Assembly: GCA_022496185.1 (NCBI GenBank)
Contig: WTXG01000211.1
Location: 1 to 63,523, forward strand
Direction of reading: 5' to 3'
DNA from: Multifurca ochricompacta
Lineage: Eukaryota; Basidiomycota; Agaricomycetes; Russulales; Russulaceae
Length of the DNA: 63,523 nucleotides
Shown here: positions 43,041-55,311 of the stretch, piece by piece
Position numbering within the stretch: position 1 is the stretch's first letter
How the letters are laid out: each line of letters starts with the position of its first letter
The notes under the pieces: model-generated
What the model was told of the DNA's origin: nothing
The model's database searches: none
The model's input: the letters and a program-made list of their open reading frames with translations, nothing else
Program-made: the position numbers and the translations under genes

Positions 43041-46000
43041 GGGCTGTTTTCTGAGTGGTTGTGGAGAGGGGGGTTGTCCAACAGCACGTATCCTGTCTTG
43101 CTCTTTATCTGCCTCTGGATGGCGTCTATAGAAGTCTTCAATTAATCTGGGTGCAAAGACATCCACAGCAGGCTCCCACAAGTTGTTGGCATTGGGGAAT
43201 CCCTTCCATTTGATGAAGTAGTGGAGTCGACAGTTACGCCCTTGGCCTTTCCATTTCGCATCAGCTATCTGCTCTACTTCCCATTCTTGTTCACCTTCAA
43301 TCAGTTCAGGAGGGGGTCATGGGAAGTTCTGTCCATGAATTGACGTTTCTTTGTATGGTGTAAGAAGACCGGCATGGAAAACGGGGTGTATCTTCCAGGT
43401 GGCAGGTAACATGAGCTTATACATAACGTCTGAGAGCTTCTGTTCAATTGAAAAGGGGCTGTGGCATCTGGGAGCTAATTTCGCTGTTGGGTGTGATGTA
43501 TGGATGTTGTGCCCTTCTAGCCAGACTTGATCTCCAACCTGGTAAGGCATAAACTTTGTGGGCTTCTCAGCCAGGGTCTTTTGTGCCTTCTGAAGATTCC
43601 AATTGGCTGATTCTCATATTTCCTCCCATTGGCCAATACGCTGTGCGACTGTCGGCACATTAGTAGGCTTATCTGTCCATGTTGTATGGGGATTCCATCC
43701 CATTATAAGAGAGAAGGGGGAGGTCTTTGTTGTCCCGTTTGGCCAGCTGTTGTGTGCGAATTCTGCTGTTGCCAGCCATTCCACCCAGTCGTTCTGCCTT
43801 TCATTGCACCAGAAGCGGAGGTACTGTTCCAGCCACTGGTTGGTTCGCTCTGACTGTCCATCCATCTGAGGGTGATATGCCATAGAAATGTTCTGTTGGA
43901 TGTCAAGGCATTTGCAAAGAGCTTGAGCAAACATGGATGCAAATTGTGGATCCTGGTCAGAAATGATCTTTTGGGGAAGTCCATAATGTTGGTAAACATG
44001 GTTTAGGTAAAGTTTCGCGACTCCCTCAGCTGATATCATTTTGTTACAGGGGATGAAAAGAGCGGCTTTTGAATAGTCGTGGTCCATAATAGTGAGTATC
44101 AAATCGTAACCTTGTGACTGTGGTAGTTTGACAATGAAATCCATGGCGATGGTCTGAAAAGGGGCAGTTGCAATTGGCGTGATGGGTGAAAGTGCTGGTG
44201 GTTTTGGGTGAGTGTTTACTTTATTGGCCTGACATTCTGCACATCCTTTGACATATGCTTCTACATCCTTTTTCATGTTCGGCCACCAGTAATCTCGTTT
44301 GGCAAGGGCATAAGTGTTTGCAATCCCTGGGTGTCCTGCAGAGGGAAGGTCATGGTGAAAATGGATCACCCCCCTCTTAATGTTGTTGCCACCAGTGACA
44401 ACCAGTTGATCACTGTCTTTCCACCAGAGGCTGTTCCTCATTTTTATGTTATGCGGCTCTGCCCAGGATTTGCATAGCTCCTGATTCATATTCTGCGTTA
44501 CTTGGGCCCATAGATCCATGTTGTGAAGGCTGACAACAGTGGTCTTTGCAAAGATATCTTCTGGTAGGACAACAATATTGTCATTATCATTTTCCCCTTC
44601 ATCACTGCCAGTTGGTCTGGACAAGGCATCAGCACGTGCATTACGGGCCCCAGGTAGGTGCTTGAGCATGAAGTTGTACTCTTCAAGCTCCAAACTTCAT
44701 GTGCCACTCGTTGACTGATCTTATGAGGTTCTCACCAGTAAAGAAGGTTGGAGTGGTCCATATAGATGATGGTTTTATACGGGGATCCAGCCAAATATGG
44801 TCACCAGTGTCATAATGCCTTTACAATAGCCAGTAATTCCCTATCCCAAATGTCATAATTTCTTTCTGCCAATGAGAACATTTCTGAGTAGAATGCGACT
44901 GGGTGAAGGATTCCTCCCATATCTCTCTGTGACAAGACCACCCCATTGGCATACATGGAGGCATTGACTTCTAGTTCGAAGGGTTTCCCTAAGTCAGGTT
45001 GTATAAGAACCAGTTCAGAACTAATGATCACTTTTATCTGGTCGAATGCCCTCTGCTGTGGTTCATCCCAGTGCCATGGTGTGTCCTTCTTCAAAAGATT
45101 GTTAAGTGGTCGGGCAATGGCCAAAAATCCTTTGACAAAACGTTGGTAGAAATTACAGAAGCCGATGAATGATCTGACATCCTTGGTACACTGAGGGATG
45201 GACCATTCTCGAATGCCTTGTACCTTTACAGGGTCCATGCGCACTTGCCCCCCTTCTAGGATGACACCCAGATACTCGACGGTCTTTTGTTTGAAGGAGC
45301 ATTTGGCGGGTTTCAAATAAAGGTCGTGTTCTGCTAGGATATCTAGTACTTCGTGGACTCAGGTGTGGTGGTGATGGATGTCATCTTTTGTGGCCACTAA
45401 GATGTCATCCATATAGACAACTACTTCTTCTGTGAGGATTAGATCTTGAAAGATGTGATTCATCATGGACTGGAAAGTTGCTGGCAAATTTGTCAAACCA
45501 AAGAACATGACATTGGGTTTGAAAAGCCCTTGATTAGTCTTGAAGGTGGCTTTGGGTTGGTCGCCTTCCCGAATATGAATGTTATTATATCCCCAACAGA
45601 CATCCATTTTCGAAAAGAGGGCTTTGTCACACATTTTGTCAATGATTTCAGAGATCAGGGGAGTGGGTAGTTGTTTTTCACCGTAAGTTTGTTAATCCGT
45701 CTATAGTCCTGTACTGGTCATAGCTTTCCATCTTTCTTTTTGATGAAGAAAAAGGGTGAGGCATAAGGTGAATTAGATGGTTGTATATATCCTTTTGCCA
45801 GGTGTTCTTCTAGGAAGGTGGAAAGCACCTCCTTCTCTGGTTGAGATAGCAGGTAAATTTTACAGTCTACCGATTGTGGGTGTCTGGGATGAAATCGATA
45901 GCATGATCCCAAGGTCAAGAGGGAGGGAAACGTTGCGATTCCTCTTCTGAGAAGACTTTCCAGTGTCAGTGATACTCAACAGGGACTACCTCTTCGAACG

Positions 46001-46605
46001 TCTTTTCTGGGTTCTTCTGCGCCTCTGCCTGGGCCAATTCTGACGCCTTTGTAACATAGCAATATACCTGATCCACAGGTTCCACATCACTCCAGGTGAT
46101 GGCTGATCCCATGACGATAGTGTGGGTAAGGGGATGTCGCGCGGCGTAGTCATATCCCAAAGATGTAATAAGAACTGGGTAGAAGTCTTTGTCCATTGTT
46201 GCTTCTGCCCAGTTGATTCTGGGTTCAAATGCTGCCAGCCATGGGTATCCTAAGACCATATCTTCATCCCCCAGATCTGTAATGAGAAAGCGAAGCTGCT
46301 TAGTTTGCTCCCCAACTTGTACTTCCAGATCACAACAATGCATGATCTTTCTGGCTTCATTAGCCATTCTGTCTATGTTCCAAATATTTTTCTCTTGGGG
46401 AGTAACTGTGTCCCCAATCCTAATGTCCTTTGGAGTCATTGGCTGATGAAGTTGTCCATTGCTCCTGAATCAATGAGGATTCTTTTGTCGGCCATCTTCT
46501 GTCTAGTCTCAAAATGTACTGGTATTTTCAGGGATTTGAATTGACTAGTATATACAGAAGTTACATGGAGTGCTCTTGCCCAGGCTGATGGGGTCGAGCC
46601 AATCA
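43041..46605 (-). pseudogene. pol of element G
   Basis: Protease region 46440-46000 (VLGYPWLAAFEPRINW), RT 45920-45380 ([30 protein letters not shown]), RNase H 45310-44700 (EVNASMYANGVVLS: first catalytic Asp replaced by Asn), and a 359-codon open frame at 44693-43614 covering integrase (HHDLPSAGHPG, MDFIVKLP, ISDQDPQF, AYHPQMDGQSE). In the DRD motif Arg reads Gln. Chromodomain near 43260-43180. TGA stops at about 43613 and 43315. Confidence 0.9.
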
Positions 46606-48206
46606 AAAATCCTTCTGCTCGAAGGCCTTATCGACGATCAGGGCACGTACTGCCTCATCCTCATTCATCATATGCTCCCAAATTGCTGCTGTTGACACGG
46701 CATGTGTCTTGAGGTGCTTCAGGCATCTAGGTTAGGGTCTAAGCTGTGCAAGATTAGATTAGATATTGATTCGGAGTCTCGGACTTTTTACCATATCATT
46801 ATTACTTTCTTTCTCACGATGCACAGCAGCTGACTGATATACCTTAGTAATCCTGTGTAGCATGTGATATCTCACTGGCCAATGGCCTTTGTCCCTCAGT
46901 AGTACATTCTAGCATATTCCATAACACACAGACCATCCCTTGAGTAGTATATAAGGGTGTCTGTTTTGTCTCTTACACTTCAGAGTTTTCTTCTCCTCTG
47001 AAGTGTAAGTCCAGCTCTCTCTACTTACTATTTTACCTATAACTAACCGTCTCTTGTAGATAACTTGTTCTAGGTGTGTAGTATAGTAATATAGAGTTTT
47101 CTTCTCCTCTGAAGTATAACTTGTTCTAGTTCTAGCCTTACACACTAACTACAGTCAGTATCACTGCGCACACATGCCTGTTTATCAGCTGCTGCCTTCT
47201 GTTCTTTGGTTTTTGGGGTGGTTGCTGGGTTTTCTTTGACTGGGGTAGGTAAGTTTTGCACAGGTGGTGTCGTGGTAGTCGTGGCCACTGTTGCCTCAGC
47301 AGCATGAACTGTCTTCTTTGGGCAAAATCTCAACATAGGTCCCTGCGCCCGACAGTGGAAGCAGCGTCCTTCCTTCATAAGATTCTTTTTTTCATTGTCA
47401 GTGAGTGCTGCATGGGCTTTGGTGTGGTCTGCTGATGTATCCATGGCACTGGGATCTTGTGAAGTCATAGGTTTCACCCCAAATGCTGCCTTCCACTGTT
47501 CATGGGTTTTACCCTTCTTAGTGTCTACTCCAAAACATGTCTGGAAGTCTAGGTAGTCTTGCTGCTGTCTTCTAGCAGCATTGGTCCATTGGTTCCATGA
47601 CTTGGGGTGATGGAATTGGATGACATTTTTCACCAGGGGATTGGGTAATCCCTGGGAGAAGAGGTCGAGGGTCACCTCTTCATTCACATTGTACCCCACC
47701 CTTTTGGCCAAATTGCGGAATTTGGCTACATATCCATCCAAGTCCCCTCTCTCCATTTTCAGAGTTTTTAATTCTCTGGTGGCCTTCTGCTTGGCCTGTC
47801 CATCTGTGAAGGCGTCTTTGAATCTTTGCACCACTATATCCCACAGATCCTCATCCATGGTTCTGGTTCTGGCTGTAACTCTATCGTTCAGCCACTCGAT
47901 CTGCTCCATTGTCCAGTTGTCAACAGAATCCCCCCTAATGAGTGAAAGGAAGAGATTGGTTCATTGGAAGGGGTTCACTATTTGTGGGACATCATGATTA
48001 AAATTTTTAAACATCTCGAACTCAAGCATGAACTTCTTGCTCTGAGATTGGTCACCAGTGAACATAGTTGGCAGGACTCCCATAAGGTGTCCTGATGGGG
48101 GAGGGAGGTTCGGAGCAGGGACAACTGGGGCAGGGTCTGGCAATTGTGCAGCAATGGTCGACATTGTTGGGTGAGTGATGGTCGGGGTGTCTGAGGTCTG
48201 TCATGT
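46603..48206 (-). pseudogene. gag of element G
   Basis: Minus strand from the truncation at 48206 (QTSDTPTITHPTMSTIAAQ) through the gag core (QRFKDAFTDGQAKQK, LDLFSQGLPNPLVKN) to a zinc knuckle reading CFHCRAQGPMLRFC, in which the knuckle His is replaced by Pro. Solo LTR B interrupts near the C-terminus. It ends KDF-stop at 46603 over the conserved slippery heptamer (46606-46612). Confidence 0.88.
46690..47187 (+). mobile_element. solo LTR, family B
   Basis: 498 bp, TGTTGACACG...GTTTATCA, with perfect duplication GCTGC (46685-46689 and 47188-47192). TATATAAGGGTGTCTGTTTT near 46950, hairpin CACTTCAGAG...CTCTGAAGTG at 46977-47006. Inserted in element G gag (KEQKAAA segment). Confidence 0.92.
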
Positions 48207-48798
48207 TGTTACAATCCCTACCGAGCAACCCCCTTTTCTTCACCCTCCCTAACGACGACCCTTCTCTACCGCCTACTCTACACTTCACGATTATCTCTCC
48301 ATCCTGGGACCCATCATGTGCCCTGCGTCCATCCCCGTGACTTGCTTTGGACTTGTTGACGTGCTGTATACCTATGTTTGATCCCTTATCTCTTATCTTG
48401 TTATCTGTCTATCTTATGTTCAGACACTTACTTAATTCCCTATCAGAAGCTAGGCTTTACGCCCTTTGCTTTCGTATATTTGGGCCCACATGACTCCATT
48501 ATCTTATCTATAGGCGCCCACTCGATTACGTATATAAGTCCGCTGTAACTACATTGTAGACCTCAGACTCGACTTATTGAATACATCGGTGTTTGTCTTC
48601 TGGACTCTCCTTTGAACCCTCTGATTCACTCGTCTCAGTGCTTCCGGCACTTTCCGCTCAACATTGTCATTAGGGAACAGCCCCTTTGACGTTGACTCTT
48701 CCCTCTGAAACTCCAAGGGGTCCTATTGACCTCTTATCTGAACACACATACAAAGCTGTCGCACAAGTCGTGCAGAACATCTCACACCGGACGTAACA
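48207..48798 (+). repeat. 5' LTR of A6
   Basis: 592 bp, TGTTACAATC...GGACGTAACA. TATATAAG at 48531-48538 and the inferred transcript start AGACTCGACTT at 48565-48575, 34 bp downstream of the box. Confidence 0.92.
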
Positions 48799-48800
48799 TC

Positions 48801-48811
48801 AAGTCGAGTCT
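48801..48811 (+). promoter_or_regulatory. primer-binding site, self-priming type (A6)
   Basis: AAGTCGAGTCT, two bases after the LTR; exact 11-of-11 complement of AGACTCGACTT at 48565-48575 in the same LTR. Mechanism inferred from the Tf1 precedent. Confidence 0.75.
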
Positions 48812-48817
48812 CTCAAC

Positions 48818-49940
48818 GTGGCTTCCAGCCGCAGCCAGACCCTCTTCCGAGAAGAACTCATTGAACGCAGAGACGAGAATAATCTTTCACAGCAAGTACT
48901 TGGCTCTGCCGCCTGGAAAGACTTTGAAACCAAGTTTGGATACTATGTCTATCACGACGGAAGATACCAACCGGTAGAATATGACGACGAGAAAAGAGTT
49001 TGGTATTGTATCCGATACTCGGACAGTCGAAACTCTTGGGTCACTACAAGGCCCGCCCCACCCGAATTCGGATTAGGCCCGTGGAGAGAAAACCCTCTGG
49101 CCATTGTTATGGACTCCGAGCCAGAGGAGTACGTAGAAGAACCTAGTGAAGAAGAAGCACCGGCATTAGCAAAGACTACGTTTCCGGTTGCACCCGAAGT
49201 TGTCACGATCAGAGCCCCTGCTTTGACAACTCCACAGATATCCATACAGTCTACCAACACAGTAACCCCATTCTATCAGAACATGTCAACAATCGCCGCT
49301 CAACTTCCCAACCCTGCCCCACCAGCTCCTGTGGCACCACCACCAAACATTCCCCCCCCCTCTGGACGTCTGTCTGGAGTGTTACCCCAGACATTCGCTG
49401 GGGATCACTCGCAAAGCAAAAAATTCATGCTGGAGTTCACGACATTCAAGAACTTCAACCATGACGTGCCACAGATTGTTAACCCATTCCAAAGGGCCAA
49501 TCTGTTTCTTTCCCTGATCTGAGGGGATGCGGTGGATGACTGGACGATGGAACAATTAGAGTGGTTGAACGAACAGGTGGAAAGTGGACGCCGAACTACA
49601 AGCGAAGGTCTTTGGGAGACCATAGCGAGAGATTTAAGGATGCTTTCACGGACGGGCAGGCCAAACAGAAAGCTGCCCGTGAACTAAAGTCCCTCAGAAT
49701 GGAGAAGGGAGAACTTGACGCATACGTAGCCAAGTTCAGAAGTTTAGCCAACAGAGCTGGCTATGATACAGACGAGGAGGCCACACTGGACCTCTTCTCC
49801 CAGGGACTGCCCAATCCCTTAGTCAAGAACATTATACAGTTCCACCATCCCCATGATTGGGACACCTGGGTTGATGCTGCCCGACGACAGCAACAAGATT
49901 ACTTAGACTTCCAGACACGGTTTGGGGTTGATACCAAAAA
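48818..49940 (+). pseudogene. gag of A6, truncated
   Basis: Opens with GTG at 48818 (ASSRSQTLFREELIERRDEN), proline linker, gag core to DYLDFQTRFGVDTK. A TGA near 49520 replaces CGA (LSLI-stop-GDAVDDW), and one base is missing near 49626 (ATAGCGAGAGATTT against ATAGCCAAGAGATTT in A3). Lacks the zinc knuckle because of truncation. Confidence 0.88.
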
Positions 49941-50531
49941 TGTTACGTCCGGTGCGGGACATTCCACACGACTTGTGTGACAGCGTTCATTCGTGTATCA
50001 GGTAAGAGACCAATGGGGTCTCTTGGAGTTATGTGGGAAGAGTCAAAGTCAAAGAGGCTGTACTCTAAGACGATGTTGAACGGAAAGTACCAGAAGTACT
50101 TGAGATGGTTGAGTCAGAGTGTTCAAAGGGAAGTCCAGAAGACAAGCACCAATGTATTCAATAAGTCGAGTCTGAGGTCTACAAGGTAGTTACAGGGACT
50201 TATATACGTAATTGGGTGAGCGTCTAAAGATAAGATAAGACAGAGTCATGTGGGCCCAAATATACGAAAGCGGAAGGCGTAAAGCCTGGCTTCTGATAGG
50301 GAATTAAGTAAGTGTCTGGTCATAGAGATAAGAGATAAAGGATAAGAGATAAGGAGGCCAAACACAAGTACAGTAGTATCAACAAGGTCAAAGGCGGTCA
50401 TGGGGAAGGGAGCAGGGCACGTGATGGGTCCCAGGAAGGGGACGTAATCAAGAAGTGGAGAGTTGGTGGAAGAGAAGGGTCGTCATTGGGGAGAGTGAAG
50501 AAAATCGGGTTGCTAGGCAGGGGTCGTAACA
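49941..50531 (-). repeat. 3' LTR of A5
   Basis: 591 bp, minus-strand ends TGTTACGACC...GGACGTAACA. Polypurine tract AGAAGAGGGGGTGA on its internal side (50532-50545). Very similar to the 5' LTR at 56847, with only scattered differences. Confidence 0.92.
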
Positions 50532-50562
50532 TCACCCCCTCTTCTGGTTCTAGCAGACCTGG

Positions 50563-51760
50563 CTAGAAACGACTCGTACCATCATCATCCTGCACCAGAT
50601 CTAGATAGTCGTCGGCTACATTATGATCATCCAGGGAGTAGTTTTCTTTGTCTGAATCCTGGGGACATTGATGAGCGTGGAGGAACCCATAAGGGCCGCG
50701 CTGCCCACATGAGTAACAGAGGTCGTGGACAGGGCAGTCCAGCTCGCGGTGTCCCGAGTTGTGGCGGAGACACTTGCCACACCATCCAGAAGGGTTGATG
50801 ATGGTCGGGGCGACGCCAACGCGACGGAAAATGCAGAACCTACTCCAATGCAGATTGCTACGGCAGTGACGGCACCACTTGCAGTTGAGGGGACAGTTCC
50901 AACTGATGTGATACTTGCTGTCGCACCACCAACATGTCTCTCCTGGGGGTTCTCGTGCATCCGCGGCATCTCGAATCGGTTCGGCAACAGTGTGGGAGTG
51001 GCCCCCAAAGATCGTGGGGGGAGGGGTCGTGCATACGTGTCAGCGTACCTTTCGGCAATGGTTTGATATGCATCTCCCTTCTCCAACCTCTTCCTGATCT
51101 CCACCAATTCCTGTTCCACCTGGAACATCCCACTCGTCAGTTGTGTCATCATCTTTGCATGTTCTTTATACTGCCTGTTGAGCGTCGTGCGCAACATCAG
51201 GTTCTTCTGCAGTCTCATCACTTCGGCTTTGAGACGCGGAAGGCGCATGTCATTCAGGACTTCATCGATGGCAAAGGCTCGGGAGTCTTCGGCCGCTAGG
51301 TGTCCGAGCTGCTCGTTGCTCATTGTGTGGTGGAGACGCCCCGTGTACCTTTCCTCCAAGTAGACTGGGGCCCCATAGACTGGACCGTTCTTCTTCATGC
51401 ATCCAGCCACATCCATCCCTCCATTGGTATAGAAGATGTACTTAGCTATGGCGACCTCTCCTTCAGCCATGGTGATCTCGAGAGGGTAATACATGGATGA
51501 GTTTGGGTTGTTGGCGAAAAATGGAAACTCTGGGACTTCGTCGTCCAACTCCATCCCCAAGAGGTCATTTGGGTGGGGTTCCTCACAGTGGTCGAAGTCG
51601 TCATTGGGGTTGGGGGATTGGTTTTTGACTCGGGCCTCGGCGGCTTCATAATTGATAGGGGAGGAGGGCGTGTAGAAGGATGAGCGGATGGGAAGTTCTC
51701 GACAACTACAGTGGTGGCCGTGAAGGCATCGACGGCAGCGTTGGCAGCGACAAAAGACAT
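50563..51760 (-). pseudogene. third coding region (zinc-knuckle protein) of A5
   Basis: ATG at 51760 (MSFVAANAAVDAFTATT), stop at 50563. The block from 51560 to about 50960 is one open frame: FPFFANNPNSSMYYPLEIT, KYIFYTNGGMDVAGCMKK, helical EVMRLQKNLMLRTTLNRQY. A frame change near 50945, at HENP-(H)GE, puts the knuckles (CWWCDSKYHISWNC, CRHCRSNLHWSRFC) in another frame. The gap to the pol TAA (51838-51840) is 77 bases, one short of the 78 seen in A1 and A3, consistent with a missing base. Confidence 0.87.
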
Positions 51761-51837
51761 GATAGATTGGATGGTGTTAGAACGTTGCTGGGAGAGCATG
51801 TACTGGGGAGCTAGACAGGGTTCTGGGTTGTCTCCTT

Positions 51838-54800
51838 TTAACTGTTCTTGGGCGCTTCTGGGTGTCGGGCGTGGAACTCCGAGATAAGGTCCGGGGCAAA
51901 GATATCCCCAGCTGGCTCCCACGAGTTGTCAGAGGCTGGGAATCCTTTCTACTTGATCAGGTAATACAGCTTGTGCCCTCGGCCTTGTCGCTTCGAGTCT
52001 AGAACGCGTTCTACTTCCCACTCCTCTTCTCCGTCGATAAGGTCAGGTGGGGGTCTTGGGAAGTTCCCTCCATGCATGGAGGTTTCCTTATACGGGGTCA
52101 GAAGCTTGGCATGGAAGATGGGGTGGATCTTCCATTTCAGCGGCAATTGCAGCTTGTAAGACACATCTGACAGCTTCCGTGTGATCTGGAAGGGTCCATG
52201 ACGTCGGGGTGCTAGTTTGGCCGAGGGGTGCGAGGCGTGAATGTTTCGTCCCTCCAGCCATACCCAGTCATTGGTCTGATAAGGTGTGAATGTACTCGCC
52301 CTGCTGCCATAAGTTGCTGTGCCTTTACCAGGTTTTCATTGGCGGATTGCTGTAACTGTTTCCATTGGCTTATCCGCTGGGTTACTGAGGGGACATTAAT
52401 GGGTTTATCAGCCCATGTGGTACGTGGAGTCCAGCCCATGATAAGGGAAAATGGGGTGGCTTTTGTTGTCCCGTTGGGCCATGAGTTATGAGCAAACTCC
52501 GCAGTTGATAACCATTCTGCCCAGTCATCTTGTGGGCATTGCACCAAAACTGAAGGTATTGTTCTAACCATTGGTTTGTTCGCTCAGACTGTCCGTCTGT
52601 CTGTGGATGGTAAGCCATTGAGATATTCTGTGTAATGTCTAATGTTTTGCACAGGGCTTTGCGAAGGCTGAGGTGAATCGTGTGTCTCAGTCGGATATAA
52701 TCTTTCTAGGAAGTCCATAGTGGCGGTATACATGGTTCAGATAGAGCTTCGCCACCCTTCGGCCGTAATAGCTTCATTGCAGGGAATAAACAAGGCCACT
52801 TGGAACAATCGTGGTCAGTGATTGTGAGGATCGTGTCGAAACCCTGTGACTTGGGCAGTTTGACTATGAAGTCCATGGCAATAGTCTGGAAGGGGGTTGA
52901 CGAGATAGGAGTGATGGGGTACACTGGTGGGATCTTCGGGTGTGTGTTGACTTTGTTCGCTTGACATGCTGCACATCCCTGTACGTAGCTTTCGACATCC
53001 TTTTTCATGTTGGGCCACCAATAGTCTCTTTTGGCAAGGGCATAGGTGTTGGCGATGCCAGGGTGGCCAGCAGAGGGGAGGTCATGATGAAAATGGATCA
53101 CCCCCCTCTTAATGTTGTCGCCACCGTGACAACGAGTCGATCTCCGTCCTTCCACCAAAGGCCATTGACTTCTTTCAGGTTGTGTGCTTCAGCCCATGAA
53201 CGGCATAGTTCTTGGTTCATGTTTTGGGAGACTTGTGCCCATAAATCCATGTCGTGAAGACTGACAGTGGCAGTCTTTGCAAAGACTTCCTCAGGCAGAA
53301 CAGTGACGTTGTTATTGTCATCTTCGCCCGTGTGCATATCTGACCTGCGCGACAGTGCATCCGCTCTAGCGTTCTGGCTTCCAGCAATGTGTTTCAACGT
53401 GAAGTTATATTCCTCTAGCTCCAGGACTTCTCGTGCCACACGTCGACTGATTTTATGGGGTTCCTTCCAATATAGTAGGTTGGAATGGTCGGTGTGGATG
53501 ATGGTTTTATGAGGGTTCCTGCCAGGTAAGGTCGCCAGTGTCGCAATGCCTTGACTATGGCTAGGAGTTCTCTATCCCAGATGTCATAGTTTCGTTCAGC
53601 TGGTGAGAAAGTTTCGGAATAGTATGCCACCGGGTGAAGTATTTGCGTGGCGTCCCTTGGTACAGCACTGCCCCATTGGCGAAGTGAGAGGCATCCACTT
53701 CTAGCTCAAAGGGACGGCTCAGATCTGGTTGGATGAGTACTGGTTCTGAGCCGACGAGGTCCCTAATTTGTTCGAAAGCCCGTTGCTGTGCTGTGTCCCA
53801 CTGCCATGGCATATCCTTCTTCAACAGATCGTTCAAAGGCCGTGCAATGCCTGAAAATCCCTTGACAAAGCGCCGATAGAAGTTACAGAATCCGATGAAT
53901 GACCGGACGTCCTTGACGCAGGTCGGCACGGGCCACTCCCGGATCCCTTGTACTTTAACGGGGTCCATGCGCACTTGTCCTCCTTCCAAAATGACTCCTA
54001 GGTATTCAACACTTCGTTGCTCGAAGGAGCACTTGGCTGGTTTGAGATACAGGTCATGTTCTCGTAATATATCCAGTACCTGGTGTACGCGCTCTCGATG
54101 GTGATCTAAGTTGTCTGGGGTGGCTACTAAAATGTCATCCATGTAAACCACCACTTCGCCGGTGAGAATAAGGTCCGGAAGATGTGATTCATCATGGATT
54201 GGAATGTTGCCGGTGAATTCGTAAGACCAAAGAACATGACATTTGGTTCGAACAGCCCTTGATTTGTCTTGAAGGCGGCCTTACACTGGTCGCCGTCTTT
54301 GATCCTGACATTGTTGTAACCCCACCGTACGTCCATTTTGGAGAAGAGGGACTTATCCCTCATGGTGTCAATAAGTTCAGAGATAAGTGGCAGAGGGTAG
54401 GCGTTTTTCACAGTGTAAGCGTTGATTCACCGATAGTCCTGGACTGGTCGTAGCTTGCCGTCCTTCTTTTTGATGAAGAAGAAGGGTGAGGCGTACTGTG
54501 ACTTGGATGGGTGAATATACCCCTTTGCCAAATGCTCTTCGAGGAATTCTGTTAATGCTGCTTGTTCAGACTGGGACAGAGGGTAAATTTTGCAATCTAT
54601 TGCTGCCGGCGTGTCGGGGAGTAGATCTATGGCATGATCCCATGGTCTGGAGGGTGGAAACCGCTGTGACTCCTCTTCGGAGAACACCTTCCAATGCCGA
54701 TGGTAGACATGCGGTACTATGTCGTTGTAAGTCTTCTCTGTCTGCCCCTGTATTGCCTTTTGGGCTAGTTCTGATGCCTTGGTTGCATAACAGTGACCTA

Positions 54801-55311
54801 GGTCTTCCTCGCTTGTGTCCGTAGTTTTTATTTCCCTATGCCTGACTGCATAGTCATATCCGATCGACGTAATGATAGTGGGGTAGGACTCTTTGTCCAT
54901 TGTCGCGTCTGTCCAATTGATCTTGGGTTCGAATGCAGCAAGCCATGGATATCCCAAGATAAGGTCTTCGTCTCCCAAGTTGGTGATCAGGAAACGGATA
55001 ACTTTCGTTATTTCCCCAACTTGGACATTCAGGTCGGTATAGTGTGTGATCTTTCCAGCGCGATTGGCTGTCCCGTCAATATTCCAGATATTCTTTTCTG
55101 TGGGAAGTGCCTGCATCCCAAGTCCTAAGGTTTTAACCATTCGTGGACTGATGAAGTTATCTGTAGCTCCAGAGTCCACTAAGATATCTCGGTCGGCCGT
55201 CCTCTGCGTAGTCTCGAAATGAACTGGTATTTTCAATGATTTGAATCGACTAGTATACACAGAGGTAACATGGAGTGCTCGCGCCCAGGCCGATGGGGTA
55301 GAGCTTATCAA
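51838..55311 (-). pseudogene. pol of A5
   Basis: Opens in -1 from the gag frame at 55311. Protease DILVDSGATDNFISPRMV (intact DSG); then RT to DYR, where a TGA (CGA in sisters) stands near 54427. RT continues [39 protein letters not shown], one lost base near 54175, then [14 protein letters not shown]. RNase [16 protein letters not shown], another lost base near 53655. Integrase 53440-52400 with losses near 53127, 52760 and 52670; chromodomain EWEVERVLDSKRQGRGHKL at 52040-51960. Terminal TAA 51838-51840. Confidence 0.9.

Larger units (their letters stand above)
41222..48206 (-). mobile_element. Ty3/gypsy chromovirus element G, 5'-truncated
   Basis: Minus-strand relative of family A, well diverged in DNA but with the same layout. 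From its 3' end: LTR 41222-41818, purine tract, third coding region, chromodomain, integrase, RNase H, RT, protease, gag (with solo LTR B inside). Cut at 48206 by the LTR of A6 in the gag N-terminal region; no 5' LTR remains. Confidence 0.92.
48207..49940 (+). mobile_element. Ty3/gypsy chromovirus copy A6, 5' fragment
   Basis: 5' LTR, PBS and the first three quarters of gag; ends abruptly at 49940 against the LTR of A5. The rest of A6 is nowhere in the window, so the joint is not a simple insertion. Confidence 0.9.
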
